64,000 bases of DNA from Gracilaria gracilis (GCA_030374805.1 JARGSG010000041.1:124001-188000); one strand, 5' to 3'. Shown: positions 11,281 to 22,949, numbered from the stretch's first letter. Numbers and translations are program-made. The notes: generated from the letters alone by a model not told the origin.

Positions 11281-12129
11281 GTGCTTGGGGCTCTACTGAT
11301 ACGTCATATTTCACTCATTTCCTTTTTCACTCCTTGCCCTGTCGAAAGGTGCACATATTACCTCCATGACCGAATCCTTTGTACAGATTACTCTGCCGGA
11401 GAGAGGTTTTTCGCGGTAGAGAGCGTTTTGCTGCCCAAAATTGCGTCAGTACTCGTCGTGAAACAATCTGGAACAAGGAGGGCCTTGACCGTCTGTGATC
11501 CGGAAGTTGTGCATTTGTTGGCCGACGGTCCGGATAACATCGCAAAAGTGGAGAACCAGAAGATTAGTGCTACCGTCCGAAAAGCGCTATGGCGAAAGAA
11601 TGAAAGTAACAGGAAACATGAGAACGAACTAGGCCGAAAGAGATATAGATTGGCGAAGCAGAGAGAATCAGACGACGAGCGGAAGAGAGGTTTGTCAAAT
11701 CGTAGAGCGACGTATGCGCGTAGAGCGAGAAACAGCATCATTACGAGTTCTAGCAACTCTAGCAGTGATTGTCACACGTCGCATGATTCTTGGAGCTGTT
11801 CAGTTCGATTATCATCGAATAGTACAGGTATAGAGCAATCCAAGAGTTCTTCGGGGTCAGGGAGGAATGACATGTCATCAGCTGATGTTTCTTCAACTTC
11901 AAACCCCCTCGGCTCAAATGAAGTCGGTAATGTCACAGTTTCACGAGCTGCTGAAAATGCGCAATACGTTTATGAGATCGACGTTGATACCAAGGTACTG
12001 AAGACGTATACACATCTATTGGCCCCGATTCAAACTGTACCGGCCAACTCTGTAGTCTTGAGAGTTTCAAAAGACGCCAGCATGGCGTCCGTCTCCAATG
12101 GGGCCGACTCAGATGGTCACTTGGTCTGA
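11281..12129 (+). CDS. Basic/Ser-rich hypothetical frame without early ATG
   Basis: A 282-codon open frame. Residues about 105-155 are strongly basic (KRYRLAKQRES, RRATYARRAR), resembling a nucleic-acid-binding or nuclear-localisation segment. A Ser-rich stretch follows, then a more ordered C-terminus (YVYEIDVDTKVLKTYTHLL). The first in-frame ATG lies far inside, past the Ser-rich part, so the true N-terminus must come from an upstream exon or a broken frame, or this is a fragment. It follows the TNP2-type transposase on the same strand, and CACTA elements often carry a second DNA-binding frame there. That assignment is a guess; no family is recognised. Confidence 0.42.
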   Translation: MLGALLIRHISLISFFTPCPVERCTYYLHDRILCTDYSAGERFFAVESVLLPKIASVLVVKQSGTRRALTVCDPEVVHLLADGPDNIAKVENQKISATVRKALWRKNESNRKHENELGRKRYRLAKQRESDDERKRGLSNRRATYARRARNSIITSSSNSSSDCHTSHDSWSCSVRLSSNSTGIEQSKSSSGSGRNDMSSADVSSTSNPLGSNEVGNVTVSRAAENAQYVYEIDVDTKVLKTYTHLLAPIQTVPANSVVLRVSKDASMASVSNGADSDGHLV

Positions 12130-13263
12130 GTGGGATTGTCATTAGTATGATACGATCGATGTTATGCCGGGACGTCGTAGGTGTCATACTGGAATTAGTT
12201 TTTGACTATGTTGTGGGCTTGATTTGGTAGGAAAGCCAACGTATGCACCTCTTCGTTGTGAGAACTTCAGCAAGAAGAAGACGAGTTGGACAGTAGTTGA
12301 TAATAAAAGTCCGTGTATCATGTTGTTTCGGGCCCGCAGTTGCCGTGTTTCCTTTTCAGCAGTGTGAAACAGGTACTGCCAATCGCACTGTGCGTCATTT
12401 ATGTTCTCGCATTCTCGGCAGCTGGCACCTGTGGTTGCTCTCTCGTGGCGCCATTGCCATAATTACCTGCAGCTCTCACACCGCACCCTCGATGGTAAGT
12501 GTAGCTTTTTGGTCTTTCACACCATTGATCAGCACCATAGTACTAAGCTCATCTAAGGCGCCAGTGCTCGAGATGCATCAAACTTCCGACAAAGAACTCT
12601 TCGCGAAGGGTAGTGCCCACTGTGCCCAGAAAACGGAGAGCTCGGCGAATATGCCAAGTTTACAACCAGTGCGGTCAGCAGGGTGAAGTAGTGGCGAATG
12701 TTCTTTGTCAGCTGCCTCGCATCGACGCCCATAATGATAGTAACACGCTGCTCAGACAATTTGTACATATTGGTAATAGCGATATAATTCGAATGGTTCT
12801 GTGATTATGTAGCCACGACGCACGCCGATGCTTGGATACTGGTAGGCTTTCCTTGCAGAAGGATGCCAATTTTGTGGAAACCATAAATATGTGTTACTCC
12901 AGAGCCGCCCACAGTGAGGTAGGTGACCACTACGATGTGCAAATCGTACGATAGACTCACGAGCGCGCGCCGTAGTATATCTGATCATGTCATTCAGAAC
13001 AACGGCTTTGCCTGCGACGCTTCGATGGAATCCGAAGGAGTAGCCTAGGAGATACAGTCTCCAGCCAGCATCAATGATTTTCTAGAACCACGCCCTCCCG
13101 TACCACTTCAGCTCTGAGCGGAGGCGGGGTAAGGCAGAGCTTACGACAGCGACCACTCCCACACTGTTAAGGACACCGCACACCTTGCGGAGATTTGCGC
13201 AAGCAGATTTTGTGTCTATACAATATAAAGATTGTTGGTAGGGCCTGGAGGTGCTTGACGCGT

Positions 13264-13381
13264 CATGGCCACCAACAGTAAATAGGAAGCGTGGATGGGG
13301 CACTTGATGCGGAGCGATACGGCATGGGCACCAACGGTAGATAGGGCTCGTGGATGGGGCACTTGCTATGCGTGCTGTCAG
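13264..13381 (+). repeat. Tandem duplication, 2 x 59 bp
   Basis: Two adjacent copies begin CATGGCCACCAACAGTA and CATGGGCACCAACGGTA and share CGTGGATGGGGCACTTG. They diverge toward their 3' ends. Confidence 0.7.
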
Positions 13382-13963
13382 ACGGGGCAGCTCTCGGTAC
13401 ACGTAGTCCACATGAAGTTCGACCCAGAATGTTACAGTGGCTATGAAGCTCCCACGCTCACTTCCGTGACAGCCGCCCTGGTCGCCTCTGCCTCCCACTT
13501 TCACCGCAGTGCCCGCTGGCGCCTACCACTGGATTAACCTGAAACAACCCGCCGCTTTCGACCTTCTTTTCCTCCCGCTTCTCTACTTTCTCTACACCAA
13601 TCCCTTCCCACCGAAGGATAACAACCGCCCAAAGTTTTACCGCATGTGAAGTCCTCTTCCCTTTCCTCTCTCGTGCTCCTGAATGCGCCTCGCGAGGCTA
13701 AGCTGGTACGAACGGCCAACGTGTTGGTGCGGCAGTGGAAGCTGCGCAGCTACCATATCGGTGCCTAGAGAGGCCAAAACTCGGCATATACAGTGCACAT
13801 AGACACCCAGTTCATCGTATGCGCTTGATGCACGTCGTCTCATCGTCTTTCGACCCATCGTATTGGGGTGAATCGAATGCTCATGGACGCTCGTGCAAAA
13901 GATGGGGATTCATTCATGTGTCTTGATCAAGAATTCGATTAGTACAAATAAGAAAATACCTAT

Positions 13964-14077
13964 AGTGCGGCGGCTGGACTTGATTGGTACGAGTACTGAA
14001 CAAGCTGTGTCATAATTTGTAGTGCGGTGGCTCCACTTGATGGGTACCATGACTGAGCAAGCTGTGTCAGCATTCTT
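13964..14077 (+). repeat. Tandem duplication, 2 x 57 bp
   Basis: Copies start AGTGCGGCGGCT (13,964) and AGTGCGGTGGCT (14,021) and share ACTTGATGGGTAC-like and CAAGCTGTGTCA blocks. About 80% identical by eye. Confidence 0.7.
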
Positions 14078-14269
14078 AGAAGCTAGGTAGAACTATCAAC
14101 GATGCGCATACGACTGTTGCCCTTGTATCCCTCCAGATGTATCCGCTTCCCACGAGAATGACACGGGTTGACTGACTGCTCAATTCGCCATCTTTCATAA
14201 GTTTGCCAGTGTACCCTCGGAAACTAGTTCTGACGGTTCTGTCATAAGCAGATGATCAGACCTTGATTC

Positions 14270-15362
14270 CTATTCAATAGTCAGATCGCTCTCTGGCAAA
14301 TGGATAACAGCTGGAACATCCTTCTCGGCGGGACCAGTTACTACTGCGGCAACAAACACAGCACAGGTGGCCGTTACACAGGCTATTGTGTGACCCGCCC
14401 CTCGTTTCCAGACAAGCATATCAAACTCTGTTTTGCTGTTTTGATACACGAACTCAGTGTTTGTTCTTTGCGAGAAAGCAGGGTGGTTTTCAAAGCTGGG
14501 ACCGACTTCTTCAAGACGAGAATCCATGTCGTCACATACTTCCTTTGAAACGAAAGTGATTGCATGAGGATTTCGCATCGATACGCACGAAAACGTCCAG
14601 TCGCGACCCGCCAGCTCTTTCAAAACATCTTCATATGGGTTTGAAGGATAAGTCCCTAGCTTGGTTGGAACCAGCTCTGGTTCTAGAATTGGAGTTCCCA
14701 TGTCAACTTTTACATGTTCTGATCCACCCTCCGTTTGTGGAATGATTTCCCCGGCTCCCGTATCGACCACATACCTCCCGGTTGTGCGACGCATGAACAC
14801 CCAGATCAGCGGCGAAACGTGCTAAACAACGGATCCCGATTCCGCACATTTCCGGTTCTGTGCCGTCTGAATTTTAAAGCTTCATTCCGAAGTCCGACGT
14901 GGGTTTTGTTGGGGGCAAAAGAAATATGACACCATCCGCCCCCACTCCTGTATTGCGATTGCAAACTGCTTCGGCTTCAATTGGAGTGAGAACTGGTGCC
15001 GATGCGTGTCTGTTATCAATAAGCACGAAGTCGTTCCCAAGACCATGATATTTACGGAATGCAGTCATGGAAGCTGCTGTGGCTCGCGCGAAGTTTCTCC
15101 CACGATCTCTTGTGAGCGGAAATCCTTCGCCGCTGGAAGTAGATAAAAAGCTTGATGACAGCTTTAAGCGATGGGGTATCGATGAAATAGCAAAAGTTAG
15201 GGAGTGCCACCTTGACGATACGGGTGAAGAATCCAGAAGCATGTTTCGATTCGATATCAGCAACGTTATAGTAACGGAGAGAAACAAAAAGGGTTGTATG
15301 ATCGGAAGAGTTGTTTGAAAAGTAGCGGAATGAAACAGCTGCAAAGAGAGGTGTAACTCCAC
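14270..15362 (-). pseudogene. dapF: Diaminopimelate epimerase pseudogene
   Basis: DapF interconverts LL- and meso-diaminopimelate in lysine synthesis, which is plastid-located in algae and plants. The N-terminal half carries KYHGLGNDFVLIDNRH and TGVGADGVIF; the second half carries [38 protein letters not shown] and VWKRGAGHTIAC. A Ser/Arg-rich extension of about 97 residues precedes the enzyme and could be a transit peptide. It is broken: TAA at 14,876-14,874 where the family has Phe/Ile (before [11 protein letters not shown]), and a frameshift near 14,800. The first catalytic-Cys loop reads CGIGIRC instead of CGNGIRC, and the second reads ACVTATC instead of ACGTGAC, so substrate-binding residues are also gone. 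Both catalytic cysteines remain. This is clearly a decayed copy. Confidence 0.85.
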
Positions 15363-16327
15363 GCAGGTGCTCAGTGGATATCGTTGTGCAAGTTTTTGAG
15401 AACCTGAAGTAGTTCAGTTGAACAGAGAATGAAAAAGATTCGCCCGATCTTGCTCCTGAAGAGCTTCTGCTATGCGGCAGTGCAGGATGTGCAGTTGGAA
15501 TTAGAAGATTGACGATTTTCGGAGTCAATATATGGAGAGGCCGAATTGCAGAGAAACACAGCTAACAGAGTTTTTCCTTACCTTGAAACGCTCTGGTGGA
15601 TGCATCCGAACTTCACTGAGATATCTCTAGCTATGTATCTACTAGCTAGTGGTGTAGCTAGAGCTAGAGAGCTCAAGTTTTTGTTCACGAACGTCAGCGG
15701 CTGGGACAGCAGATATGTGTAGCTGAAACGACTGGATACGTGTCCATCCAAAATCTTGGGGGCCCAAAACCACAACTTATCAAATTTGAAGTTTGCAACC
15801 GCAACGAGACCGCCAGCGCGTCGGAGCCACGCTAGATCTACATAGGGCGAAAGGTGAGTAGGTTAGCCCAGAGCTTATTAGCTTTCAGAAGGGTGTTCAT
15901 TAAATTGTATCTTTCCGTCTAAACCGCGAACGAGACGGCTTTGCACCAAGGGAAGCGCGTTTTCTCTTGGTTTGCGCCAGTCTCTCCGTTCAGGGGAGCT
16001 TATTCGCCTTCTGTCCAATCCCTTCGATTTTTGCTTACATTGGTCTGCATCAGCATCGCACACAAAGCTCCTAATCTCACAAGTGTGCAACCGTGGATAC
16101 CTGTTTCTCTGAATTCTTGGCGTTGTTACTTCCCGGATAGCATAAGATTCCGAAGGAGAGTCTAACAACCAATGGACAGCTTGGGTTTTCTATGCGTGCG
16201 CCCAGCACGGTTTAGGGTTCATATTCCGCAGAAGCTAAGTCAACAAAACAGAAGGACTATGGTACCATCTGTTGCCCGAATAAAGGATCGTACCTTGGGT
16301 GTTGATTATGGTTTGGTTCGGATTGGT
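15363..16327. other. Gene-free stretch
   Basis: Lies between the dapF relic and aORF copy 1. It includes a CTAG-rich patch near 15,630-15,675 with several overlapping CTAGCTA-like palindromes. No gene is supported; the left limit of the gypsy fragment that follows is not visible. Confidence 0.35.
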
Positions 16328-17917
16328 TTAGTAGCCGTCGTCTTCATACCCCACCTCGGGTTCGTCATCCATCATTTGGTCGTCGTCACCGCCGTAGGCG
16401 TGGTAAAAATCGTCAGCGTCGAAGAAGCCAACGGGATTCCCGTAAGGGATATACCTCGGAGCCATCCGGAGAGCTGCCGCTTCAGCTGCGGTGATCTCTT
16501 GCACCTACCAGGGATTGAAAAAGATGAAGTCTCCCGCCAATGGCGTGCGTCGTCCCGGAGACCGGTCGACACCGCCGTCCTCGTGACCGCGGCCGCTCTG
16601 AGCGAAGGGCACGCTGGCCCAATCAACTCGGTCGACTACGTCGAGGAGCCCACGAACTTCTTCGGCATTGTTTTTACCTCCCAGAGGGACCCGCAACTAG
16701 AGTTCTCGGATGCACGCACGAAGGTGAGGCGGGACATACCACAGTCGATACTGGTCATATACTTCCCATAGGAGATAAGCCGCGGTGCGGATTGCCCACT
16801 CGGTGAGCAACACGGACCACAGTCCGGAATACGGATCCTTGATGAGGCAGGAGCCCAGATAGGAGAGTACCGGGGGCAGCTCTACGTAGCACCCGCGACA
16901 CACCTCCACCGAGGACCACCAAGTGAAAATTGGAACGTAACGGCCCAGCCGGTGATTGTGCCGGATTGGATTGATCTCCGTGTTTTCATACGGGACGAGA
17001 AACAGGAAACGGGAACGCGCACGACGCTCATCGCGGATGAAGTTCTGTAACCACCGCGAACGGGACTCCCGGCGAAGATACCTGAACTCCGCCCGGATGA
17101 TTGGATGAATCCAACACACCGCCTCCTGGCGTACATTAAAAAGTCCTCACCATGAGTAAGTTTCAACCACCGCCAAGCGGGCGCAATACGAAAATTCGCC
17201 TTGTGTAAGGTACAACCGGAGATCAAAGCTGATAGAATCAGGAATTGGAAACTCGAAGTTCGCCCGGCTCTGCCGCGCATAGCCCAAGCGAACCAATGCC
17301 ACCTGAGCGGAAGCCAGCGACTCGCCGGAACGCCGCAAGATTCCGTGAGGAGGGACGGCAACCCGTCGACGCCAATCCCACGAAGTGGTGACTAACGCCG
17401 GAAGATCCTCGGGAAGGCGATCAGTACCGTCCGCATAGAACACGATAAGCTCCTCGTTGAAAACGGCTGTCGGATGAAACCACGGAGCAGTCCGGAAGAT
17501 ATGCGCGTGAACGCGAGGGTTCAGCCCAACTAGCTCGTCGTGGGAAGGCCATGGCACGTCATGCATGACGTGACCATGGGGCTGCTGCCCTGGAGAGAGA
17601 ATGTGCCCGCCACTGGCGTTGAGTCCCTGGGACGCCCTAGAAGCATTGCCGCTTTGCGGAAGAGGCACGGAACGAAATCCGGAGAAGTATCCCGATTTCG
17701 GAGGTTGACCGCTCATCGCGCGAGGCATTCGAGAAACGGGAAGGTTGGTAGTAACACCGCGAGAGCGAGTTGAAGACTGTTGTGAACAAGGTTGATCGTC
17801 GCTGGAGCGAGGTTTGCACTTTGGAGTGGTAGTGACTTGGTCTTCGCGAGGCGAGATGGAATTCGAAGACTTCGGGGATGCGCTTTTATGCCCATGATTG
17901 GGAGTTCGACGCGTCAT
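16328..17917 (-). pseudogene. Retroelement antisense ORF, copy 1 (three nonsense codons)
   Basis: A single minus-strand frame of 530 codons runs from ATG at 17,917 to TAA at 16,328 and is broken only by TGA (17,149-17,147), TAG (16,699-16,697) and TAG (16,507-16,505). There is no frameshift. Copy 3 has sense codons at all three sites. The N-terminus is basic and Ser-rich; conserved blocks follow: FSGFRSVPLPQSG, APWFHPTAVFNEEL, LVRLGYARQSRANFEFPI, FRYLRRESRSRWLQNF, TEWAIRTAAYLLWEVYDQYR, and an acidic tail. I recognise no domain. The ATG lies about 24 bp from the polypurine tract and 3' LTR of the host element, pointing inward, so the gene is antisense to gag-pol. Transcription from the LTR in reverse is possible but not shown. 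Confidence 0.72.
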
Positions 17918-17939
17918 CGCGACGGCGTGGCTCACTCTT

Positions 17940-17953
17940 AAGGAGGGGGATAT
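17940..17953 (+). other. Polypurine tract of gypsy A fragment
   Basis: TAAGGAGGGGGATA ends exactly where the LTR begins, as expected for the plus-strand primer of reverse transcription. An identical tract precedes the LTR at 41,725. Confidence 0.75.
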
Positions 17954-18554
17954 GAAGGACAACACTCCTTGGAGGCGATTTGAGGTACTTAGTTAATTTC
18001 CGCATCATGCGTTAGTAGATATATATGAGCTACACCGCTATTAGCGTGTCGCCTCGCTGAGGTAATTTCCACACATGTACACGTGGATTTCACGGCTCGA
18101 GGCACCGCTTAGCGGGTGTGAATAGCACACGTGTAGCACGGATATGTCAGAGGCAGTGCACCCAGCATTGCTGTATTTACTTAGATATTTTATAGATTAT
18201 TTTGCCCGGCGCACCCACTGTCAGTGGTGCGCCGAGCTCAGTACTTAGAGGGTTGAGCACCGCTTCCCCAAGTAAACTGCCCCTTACCAAGCAAGGGCTT
18301 CTGGCTCTAACTCTCACGCCTTCGCGGATTGTTCACCACCAAGTGGAGTGACGACTGCGTTGTTCACGTATAGTTACCCACCCTTGTGGCGCTCAGAGTA
18401 TAGCCACTATTTGTGTGTCTCGTTCCGACCTATTGTCGTATACTCGCCCCTGTATTGGATTTGCTTTATTCTCTCTCTCTTTTCCCCACTCTGATGGTTT
18501 GCTTTCTCCCCTTTTTGGGTTTGCCTTTTTGCCCTGTTCGCAGTGGCCCGTTTC
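17954..18554 (+). repeat. 3' LTR of family A, truncated
   Basis: Nearly identical to the first 600 bp of the LTR at 583. It stops at GCAGTGGCCCGTTTC, where copia-1 gag sequence takes over, so the last 240 bp are missing. Confidence 0.87.
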
Positions 18555-18647
18555 AAAGTCACTGACGACCCGGAAACCACACAGATAAACATGTCGAGGT
18601 TTAGAACCATCCAACAAACTTTAGAAGCATTCACATCTGATGCATCT
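18555..18647 (+). pseudogene. copia-1 gag fragment, left of the gypsy B insertion
   Basis: A short open frame (VTDDPETTQINMSRF..., ending TSDAS) is cut off by the gypsy B LTR. The frame that resumes after gypsy B at 29,418 belongs to a copia element, so these two pieces are read as one gene split by the insertion. The reading is inferred from position and from the flanking CATCT (18,643-18,647) versus CATCA (29,418-29,422). Confidence 0.5.
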
Positions 18648-19464
18648 TGTAGTGCAACGCCCTACAAGGGATATTTCACCGACTTAGTCGTTTTTCCGCT
18701 GCGCGTGCTGATGGTTACTTCCGCTACACACGGGTTGTGTGCCGCAATGCGGTCTGCATATTGTGCACGGTGCACACGTGCACTCGCGCCGCAGCCCCAA
18801 TTTGGGTGTGACTGAGACACGTGTGCAGCTCTTGCAACGGATGGTTTGCACAGCATTGCTGGTCATTTAGATATTTATTTAATAGTTTTTGCCTAGTTGC
18901 AGGGAGATTACTACACTATATAGTGGCTCGGCACTTGGCCATCGCCACTAAGTAAACTTCCCCAACCAGGGTTTTGGCTCTAGACTTCACGCCTGCGAGC
19001 GCCTCTATCCCCATCGGGAGGAAGGTTCCGTAGCATACGGTAGTCTAACCACCCTGTGTCAACCAAACGAACCCAATTGTGGGAGTATTATACCGCTATT
19101 GGTCGCGTTCGCCTTGTAAAAGGATTTGCCCGGCTTTGCCGTTTCTTTTCGTCACCTTTGTGACTCCCCTTTCCTTTTCCCTCTCTTTTCGGGTTGTTCT
19201 CCGCGACCCGCGGCTTGTGCTGGCATTCTGCCACGCTTGCCACCCCTGTGGAAACACCGACTCATCTGAGGATACACACACACCGTTTACACGGATCCGA
19301 CCTTCAGGTTTACCTTCCTACGCCTGGCGTGAAGGGTGGCCTCAGCCTTACAAACCGACTCAGTCGTGTCATCCACTGGAAGGGTTCTGCTTGCTGTGCT
19401 ACCACGTGTGAGGGAGATCCCGAACGTCTTCTTGGTTCTTTCCCCTTTGGGGCATTGCACTACA
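18648..19464 (+). repeat. 5' LTR of gypsy B
   Basis: 817 bp, from TGTAGTGCAACG to GGCATTGCACTACA. The terminal 10 bases TGTAGTGCAA/TTGCACTACA are perfect inverted repeats. Other copies lie at 28,447 (partial), 28,612-29,417 (reverse) and, diverged, 57,257. Confidence 0.93.
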
Positions 19465-19467
19465 AAC

Positions 19468-19483
19468 TGTTCTCCCGACTTAG
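19468..19483 (+). other. Primer-binding site of gypsy B
   Basis: TGTTCTCCCGACTTAG, starting 3 nt after the LTR. One base differs from the gypsy A site (TGG becomes TGT), which would weaken pairing with a CCA end. Confidence 0.55.
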
Positions 19484-19569
19484 AAAGTTTTTGTGTGTTG
19501 TTTTCTTCTTTGAGGTGATTATTATTTGTTCCGGAAGATTCCGTGTTTTCCCGTTGAACGGATTTACCC

Positions 19570-21744
19570 ATGTCTCGGAAGCCATCTCGTGCGGAGCCGG
19601 CAGTTACTCGCAGCCGCTCCCGTGATGGTGGGGATGTTCCCGATGATCGGGTGATTTCTAAGATCCCGATTCGGGCTGGTTCAACCTTCGACGCGAGGGT
19701 TTCCTCTCGGACTTCGAGCCAACACCGGGAATCCCGGGATCTTCCTTTGCCTCCGTTGGCCTCTTCTCGGCCCGTCGCTGGGCCTGCTCCAGTTGCCGCT
19801 GGTGGGCTTCTGGCGTCCCAGCCGGCTACCGCTGCCGCGGGATCCCAACCTCACCGGGAGGTTGTTGCCAACACCCCCCAGGGGACTTCCTTGGAGGACC
19901 AGGTACGCACTCTGCGTGCCGCCCATAATGCCCTTGTACAGGAATTTCGAGCCCTCCGTGAGGTGGTCGAGAGTACCGCGGCGAGGGATGTTGCTGAAGA
20001 CCTCCGTATATTACGGTCTGATGTCAACAAAATGTTGGAGTGTTTGGGTTCGCCCACCGCCTTCGTTGAAGGGATTGAGGAGCGATTCAATGGCGTCCGT
20101 GCCCGTCTGGAAACGTTGGAACAAACCATATTAATGGATGTGAACTCCCCGGATGATCCGGCTGCTGCCGTGCCACAACGCGACCAGCGCGCTGGAACAG
20201 GCAAAGGCCGCCGCAAGCGGAGTTCCACACGCCACAACGATCATTTGGATACACCGACTTCGTCGGATTCTAACCCCAGTGACTCGGATGGGTCTACTAC
20301 TTCAGACTCCGAGTCGGAGGACGGTCGCCGCTGGCGCTCTTCGCGCTCAAAGCGGTCTTCTGCCACCCAGGGGGTGAATCGCTCCCGTACAAACGGTAGA
20401 AGACACTCCGGACTACGGGAATTGAAGCCTACGAATAGGATGTATCGCAAGCTACTTTCGTACCGATACTATGGGTTGGAAGACTCCTCTTTGGAGCGTA
20501 CACCCCGTGGAACGGGAAGAGTGAAAGATTGCATCAAGCTAATGCAGCTTCCACTCCGGAACCAGACATTTTCTGGAGAGGACCCAATCCTGGTGCTGGA
20601 TTTCCTCGCGCGCTTTGTTGCAGAAGCCGATATACTCAAGATGAACGAAGGACAAGCATACGTGGCGCTGCCGTACTTTTTATGGGGGGTGGCCAAAGAC
20701 CAATATCATTCTGTAAGAGATTCTACGAGGGCCTCCGAAGGAGGGGTGACGTGCTGGCCTGAAGCCGTCCAGTACCTCTTGAGGTCCTACGCGACGAATG
20801 ATGCCATTCAGTCCGCGATCCTAGCTTTGAGGGATACTCGTCAGCGCCACGACGAGATTGAAACCGATTATTCGGTACGCCTTAACAAGGCTTTCTACCG
20901 CTGTGGTAATGCCTACCCCGCTGGGGAACGTTGTACGATGTTCATCGATGGGCTGAGTGCAGCCATGAAGTCCCTCGTTGCCCGCCGTCGGGATGACAAG
21001 CCGAGGATTACTTACCTCGAGTTGGTCCAAGCCGCGCGCGCGGAGGGTGATGCAGTACGTGCTCGTGTTACTCTTTCGAGGTCGAAGTCCGCAAAAGCGT
21101 TGGTGATGGAGGGCCGCTCCCTATCGCTCTCGCTGGTAGCGGCTGAACACACTCAACAGGGATACCACAACGTGCAGTTGGCTCACGGCGAAGTCATCTC
21201 CGTGCCGACTACGGAACTCCCGGCCACGACGGATACATCGTTCGATACATCACTGGTCGACCCAGCGCTGTATGCGGAAAACCGTTTTATAACGGCGCCT
21301 TCTATCTTATATTCGAATGGAGGTACCCGTTCTCAACGGCCTGGATGGAGAGACCCCCGCCCTGCGGTTCGTTTTGCCGAAGTTCGGAAAAGTAACCTGC
21401 AAGCAGGAGTATTGCGTTTGATATGCCACCTGTGCTATACGCAGGGTCACACATCACCGCAGTGTCTCCTCTCTTTGAGGGAAATGGGCAAGGTAGTGTC
21501 GAACTACGAAGCCCTCACTCCAGAAGAGAAGCGCATAGTGCCCATCGCATTGTACTTGCGCGCGAAGCTGGACCTGTCACATGCCCTCACGCCTGCGCGG
21601 TCTGTTTCGATGCGGTCGGATGTCCCCGCTCAGCAGGCGTAAGTTCCAAACACCACTCATGTGGAAAACCCTCAACGAGGATCTCAAGCCCTCGTCGTTG
21701 AGGAGCCTGAGAAGGCGCCGCAGGCGGAAGCCCAGAAAAACTAA
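19570..21744 (+). pseudogene. gag: gypsy B gag, one in-frame stop near the C-terminus
   Basis: Starts at the ATG of MSRKPSRAEP, which is also the gypsy C start. The layout is a Pro/Ala-rich N-terminus, a coiled-coil-like helix (about residues 110-185), a Ser/Asp then Arg/Ser-rich basic segment, the gag core (VALPYFLWGVAKDQY, CWPEAVQYLLRSYAT) and the zinc knuckle CHLCYTQGHTSPQC. TAA at 21,640-21,642 ends the long frame after 690 residues, but the same frame continues another 34 codons to QAEAQKN-TAA, matching the gypsy A terminus. So the early stop is a lesion and the true end is 21,744. Confidence 0.9.
21735..21744 (+). promoter_or_regulatory. Candidate -1 gag-pro frameshift site, gypsy B
   Basis: CAG AAA AAC TAA at the true gag end, identical to gypsy A although the surrounding sequence has diverged. 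The protease frame is -1 and open from here (L-N-K-G-V-S). Confidence 0.55.
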
Positions 21745-21761
21745 ACAAGGGAGTCTCCGCT

Positions 21762-22940
21762 TTGGAAGAGGCGTCCTCAGAGTTGAGGCTCGTGATGCCC
21801 GAGGCGTCGTTGCCTCGCTCCTCGGTGAAGATCCTCACTAGAAAAGACAGCGCAGACGCGGATTTGGAACACTTGGGTGTTCTGCGTCGACCGTGGATAC
21901 GGGTAAGAAACAAGCGGATCCCGGATAAAATCTTGGTCATGGCCAAGCGTAACTATAAAGTTTACGACGACCTTGGCCTCAACTCCCAGTTTCTGGTAAG
22001 AACTCTCAGTGTCCCGGATACCGGTGCGGGCCCGAACTTTGTCGTCGAATCCCTTATGCCTCCGCAGATGCGGTCTCGAATCCGCGCTGATGCGGTTATG
22101 GATGTCGCAGAGGCGAACAACAACCCGTTGAAAACGGTAGGCACCGTCGACTTGGTCGTACGGTTGGGCACCATGATGGTGAAGCTTAATTTTAGAGTCT
22201 GTCGGTCATTGGCCGCTCCAGTGATACTGGGATGTGATTACTGCGACAGATCTGTCGACGCAATCAGACCCCACCTCAGGCATGTCGAACTGGACAACGG
22301 ATCTTCTGTTCCAATTGTTCGGCGTCCACTAAAACGGGCTTCGCGGAAGCAAGTTCCACTCCCTGCCACGCAGGAATCACCTCCGGCGCGCCGGGAATCT
22401 ACGAAGCTACGCGTCGCTGTGTCTGTCTCTATCCCGCCTGAGTCACAGTTAATGGTGCAGGTCAATTCCCGTCAACACGGTCTTCGGGTTGTGCAACCCG
22501 TTTCCTCGTTGTACGAGCGTTGTCAATTAGCCGTCACGAAAGGGCTTGTGCAGGTCACACCAGATATCTCTTTTCAGGTACTCGTTGCCAACCTTGGCAG
22601 AAAACCTCAGTATCTGGCAAAGAACCAAGTAATTGGATCAGTTACCCCGCACCCGCTCGCGATGCTCCCGACGCAGATGACGGCTGCCGATGTTCTCGGT
22701 TTAGTTTCCTCTGAAGAGGTGGTGAGTACAGAGAACTCTGACGCCCCGTGTAAGGAGGGAGAGGACATTGCCGTTTTAACGGAGAATACTGCCGTGTCAA
22801 CGGAGAAGTCACCGAATGGTTCGAAATCAAACCCTATACCGACAGGAGAGCGTGGCCCCACAAGCTACAACCGGCTTGACCCGGTGAAGGCTCTCGAAGA
22901 GCTGGACCTCGGTCATGTACCGGATTCGCACCGCGATTGA
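21762..22940 (+). pseudogene. gypsy B protease region of pol
   Basis: Retropepsin-like aspartic protease. PDTGAGPNF holds the catalytic DTG, and PVILGCDYC is the second conserved block. The protein continues through a linker repeating Ser-Lys-Glu-Gly-like sequence toward RT. TGA at 22,938-22,940 interrupts the link to RT; gypsy C has sense codons here, so this is a nonsense change in one pol frame. Confidence 0.85.
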
Positions 22941-22949
22941 CTCCGTAAT

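Larger units (their letters stand above)
12130..14269. other. Gene-poor stretch with two tandem duplications
   Basis: No convincing gene. It contains the two short tandem duplications listed separately (13,264 and 13,964). Frames such as 12,297-12,686 are Cys/Ser-rich and lack any recognisable domain. Confidence 0.4.

Noticed and set aside
12297-12686. 129-codon plus-strand frame
   Set aside because: Cys/Ser-rich with no domain or coding context, and overlapped by a minus frame.
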